This document shows, piece by piece, positions 14,178 through 15,275 of a stretch of 15,275 nucleotides of DNA. Below the pieces are notes generated by a model, which did no database searches, was not told where the DNA came from, and saw only the letters and a program-made list of their open reading frames with translations. Both the position numbers and the translations under genes were made by a program. The stretch is from CAZVIK01 sp964627045. Its GTDB lineage: Bacteria > Acidobacteriota > Terriglobia > Bryobacterales > Bryobacteraceae. Positions within the stretch are counted from its first letter, which is position 1. Each line of letters opens with the position of its first letter. The stretch spans positions 1 through 15,275 of the forward strand of contig CAZVIK010000089.1 in assembly GCA_964627045.1 (NCBI GenBank), written 5' to 3'.

Positions 14178-14867
14178 CTAGCCCCTTACGTCGATATGGC
14201 TACGGCGAAGCGTAAACCGGACCTTGGAGGACGCCGGCAGTCCGAAGGTCGTGCCCGGAGAGAACCGGGTGAACAGGAGGGCGTTTTCCACCGCCTTGCG
14301 CACGTCAGGGTCATTGGCCCATTCCTGCCCGTCCGGCAAGGAGTAGTCCACGAACCGCCCCTGGCCGTCGACGGTCAAATCGACCACAATCTCGTCTTCG
14401 CCAAAACCGAAGGGGCCCATGCCCACGAAGATCGGTCCGGTGGACAAGATGGTCGGGACGTCGAAACCGGCATCGTGACGCAGCGACATGAAGTTCGGCA
14501 TGACCAACCCGAACAGGAGTAATGCAGAAGCAAGACCGCCGGCCACAGGGACCGCCAACGGCCGCATCACGAGCCTGGCTCTGAACTTGACGCGGGCGAC
14601 CCACTCGGCCCACGGAGCCGGCAGGGTCTCGCCGGACACCCGCCGTGCTTGATCTCGGGAGGCCAAGACCCGGAGCGTCGTCAGCAGGTACGGAGGGGGC
14701 TTGAGGGCCGGCAAGGCCTTCAGGGCTGCACGGGTGCTTTCGTACTGCCGGCTAATCTCCATGCAACTCCGGCAGCCAGCCAGATGGAGCTGGACTTGGC
14801 TCCACTCGCCCCTCTGCCTATCCGCGCCGCCCGCGGCCAAGATCTTCATAACACGGTTGCACGTCAT
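14178..14867 (-). CDS. Zinc-finger anti-sigma factor with membrane segment and TonB-C-like outer domain
   Basis: The 229-residue protein is the likely inhibitor of the ECF sigma factor encoded just upstream. Residues C3, H28, C32 and C35 form the C-x24-H-x3-C-x2-C pattern of ZAS anti-sigma domains (HLAGCRSC at 28-35). A single membrane segment runs about 103-126. The outer part (about 155-229) reads as alternating strands: DEIVVDLTVDGQGRFVDYSL, a helix (DPDVRKAVENALLF), FSPGTTFGLPASSKVRFTLR. This resembles the C-terminal domain of TonB. I chose ATG at 14867 because it puts the zinc finger at the N-terminus. It lies 4 bases after the sigma stop, with GGAG at 7-base spacing. The longer open frame to 14918 would overlap the sigma gene. 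Confidence 0.82.
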   Translation of the reverse strand: MTCNRVMKILAAGGADRQRGEWSQVQLHLAGCRSCMEISRQYESTRAALKALPALKPPPYLLTTLRVLASRDQARRVSGETLPAPWAEWVARVKFRARLVMRPLAVPVAGGLASALLLFGLVMPNFMSLRHDAGFDVPTILSTGPIFVGMGPFGFGEDEIVVDLTVDGQGRFVDYSLPDGQEWANDPDVRKAVENALLFTRFSPGTTFGLPASSKVRFTLRRSHIDVRG

Positions 14868-14871
14868 ACGC

Positions 14872-15275
14872 TTACTCCGCCAACTGAGGACGTAAGTGGA
14901 GCTCCGCAGCGGGCTCAAGGCGCTTCTGGAGCGAGGCCCGCAATGCCTCCCGCCCCCGCAATAGCCGGGACTTCACCGTGCCCAACGGGAGCCGGAGGAT
15001 TTCAGCGATCTCTTCGTAGCTCATGTCTTCGACGTCCCGCAACACAACCACGGACCGATAACTCGGATTCAGGTCCGCGAGCGCCGCTTCAATCAGGCGC
15101 TGCTGCTCCCGGTCCAGAACGTATTCAAACGGAGACTCACCGGCGGCCGGAATCGTGCTGGCGTAGCTTCTGGATTCCTCAGTAGACTCCAGGCCCACCT
15201 CATGTCCGCAATGGCGGCCATGCCAGCGGAGATGATTATGCGCCTCGTTGACCGCAATCCGGTACACCCAGGTCT
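14872..15275 (-). CDS. ECF-type RNA polymerase sigma-70 factor (5' end cut by window edge)
   Basis: The visible 133 or so residues are the C-terminal part of an ECF sigma factor. The end of region 2 reads TWVYRIAVNEAHNHLR, followed by a linker. Region 4 then contains LADLNPSYRSVVVLRDVEDMS, YEEIAEILRLPLGTVKSRLLRGREAL, a clear helix-turn-helix that binds the -35 element. The frame continues through the window edge, so the start is not seen; the in-frame GTG at 15267 is inside region 2 and is not the true start. The stop lies 4 bases before the zinc-finger anti-sigma gene, the usual sigma/anti-sigma arrangement. Its signal and regulon cannot be read from here. Confidence 0.92.
   Translation of the reverse strand, partial: TWVYRIAVNEAHNHLRWHGRHCGHEVGLESTEESRSYASTIPAAGESPFEYVLDREQQRLIEAALADLNPSYRSVVVLRDVEDMSYEEIAEILRLPLGTVKSRLLRGREALRASLQKRLEPAAELHLRPQLAE

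Noticed and set aside
1..15275. tRNA or rRNA genes, CRISPR arrays, insertion sequences, integrase or phage genes
   Set aside because: None seen on either strand. The window is ordinary core-type chromosome apart from the points listed.

Overview
The window is 15.3 kb of GC-rich, tightly packed bacterial chromosome. It holds fifteen protein genes, no RNA gene, no insertion sequence, no CRISPR array, and no gene-free stretch longer than about 130 bases. The gene content (ECF sigma with a zinc-finger anti-sigma, glnS beside gltX, an NAD-type isocitrate dehydrogenase, a secreted START-like protein of a kind I associate with Acidobacteria) suggests an Acidobacteriota genome, perhaps Bryobacterales/Solibacter-like. 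That placement is an inference from gene types, not a search. A run of ten Ns (306-315) inside the first gene indicates a draft scaffold.

Left part (1-2715): a hairpin terminator at the edge, an NAD-dependent isocitrate dehydrogenase on the minus strand (interrupted by the N run), and purH on the plus strand, diverging from a 43-base spacer. Next (2845-5603): a secreted START-like protein (minus) diverges from a compact plus-strand trio, CDP-alcohol phosphatidyltransferase, GtrA-family membrane protein and RluB-type pseudouridine synthase. An O-antigen ligase/Wzy-type membrane protein (minus, 5512-6768) overlaps the rluB tail by 92 bases, tail to tail.

Middle (6901-8636): modB and a modC-like gene overlap by four bases. 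The ModC-like protein keeps its Walker A loop and C-terminal domain but has lost the Q-loop Gln, the LSGGQ signature, the Walker B Glu and the switch His. No modA is in the window.

Right part (8646-15275, all minus): an ECF sigma factor (cut by the window edge), its membrane anti-sigma with a TonB-C-like outer domain, ksgA/rsmA, gltX, glnS, and a NodU/CmcH/TobZ-family O-carbamoyltransferase. Gaps are 4, 14 and 42 bases, then a 4-base overlap, then 2 bases, so this could be one long transcript joining envelope or stress regulation, ribosome maturation, Glu/Gln tRNA charging and a carbamoyl-transfer enzyme. The carbamoyltransferase has Asn in place of two conserved residues of its Kae1-like site.

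The observations most worth following are the degenerate ModC, the carbamoyltransferase with altered active site inside a translation operon, and a recurring TATAAT-like hexamer placed 6-10 bases before the start codon of three genes, which predicts leaderless or nearly leaderless transcripts.
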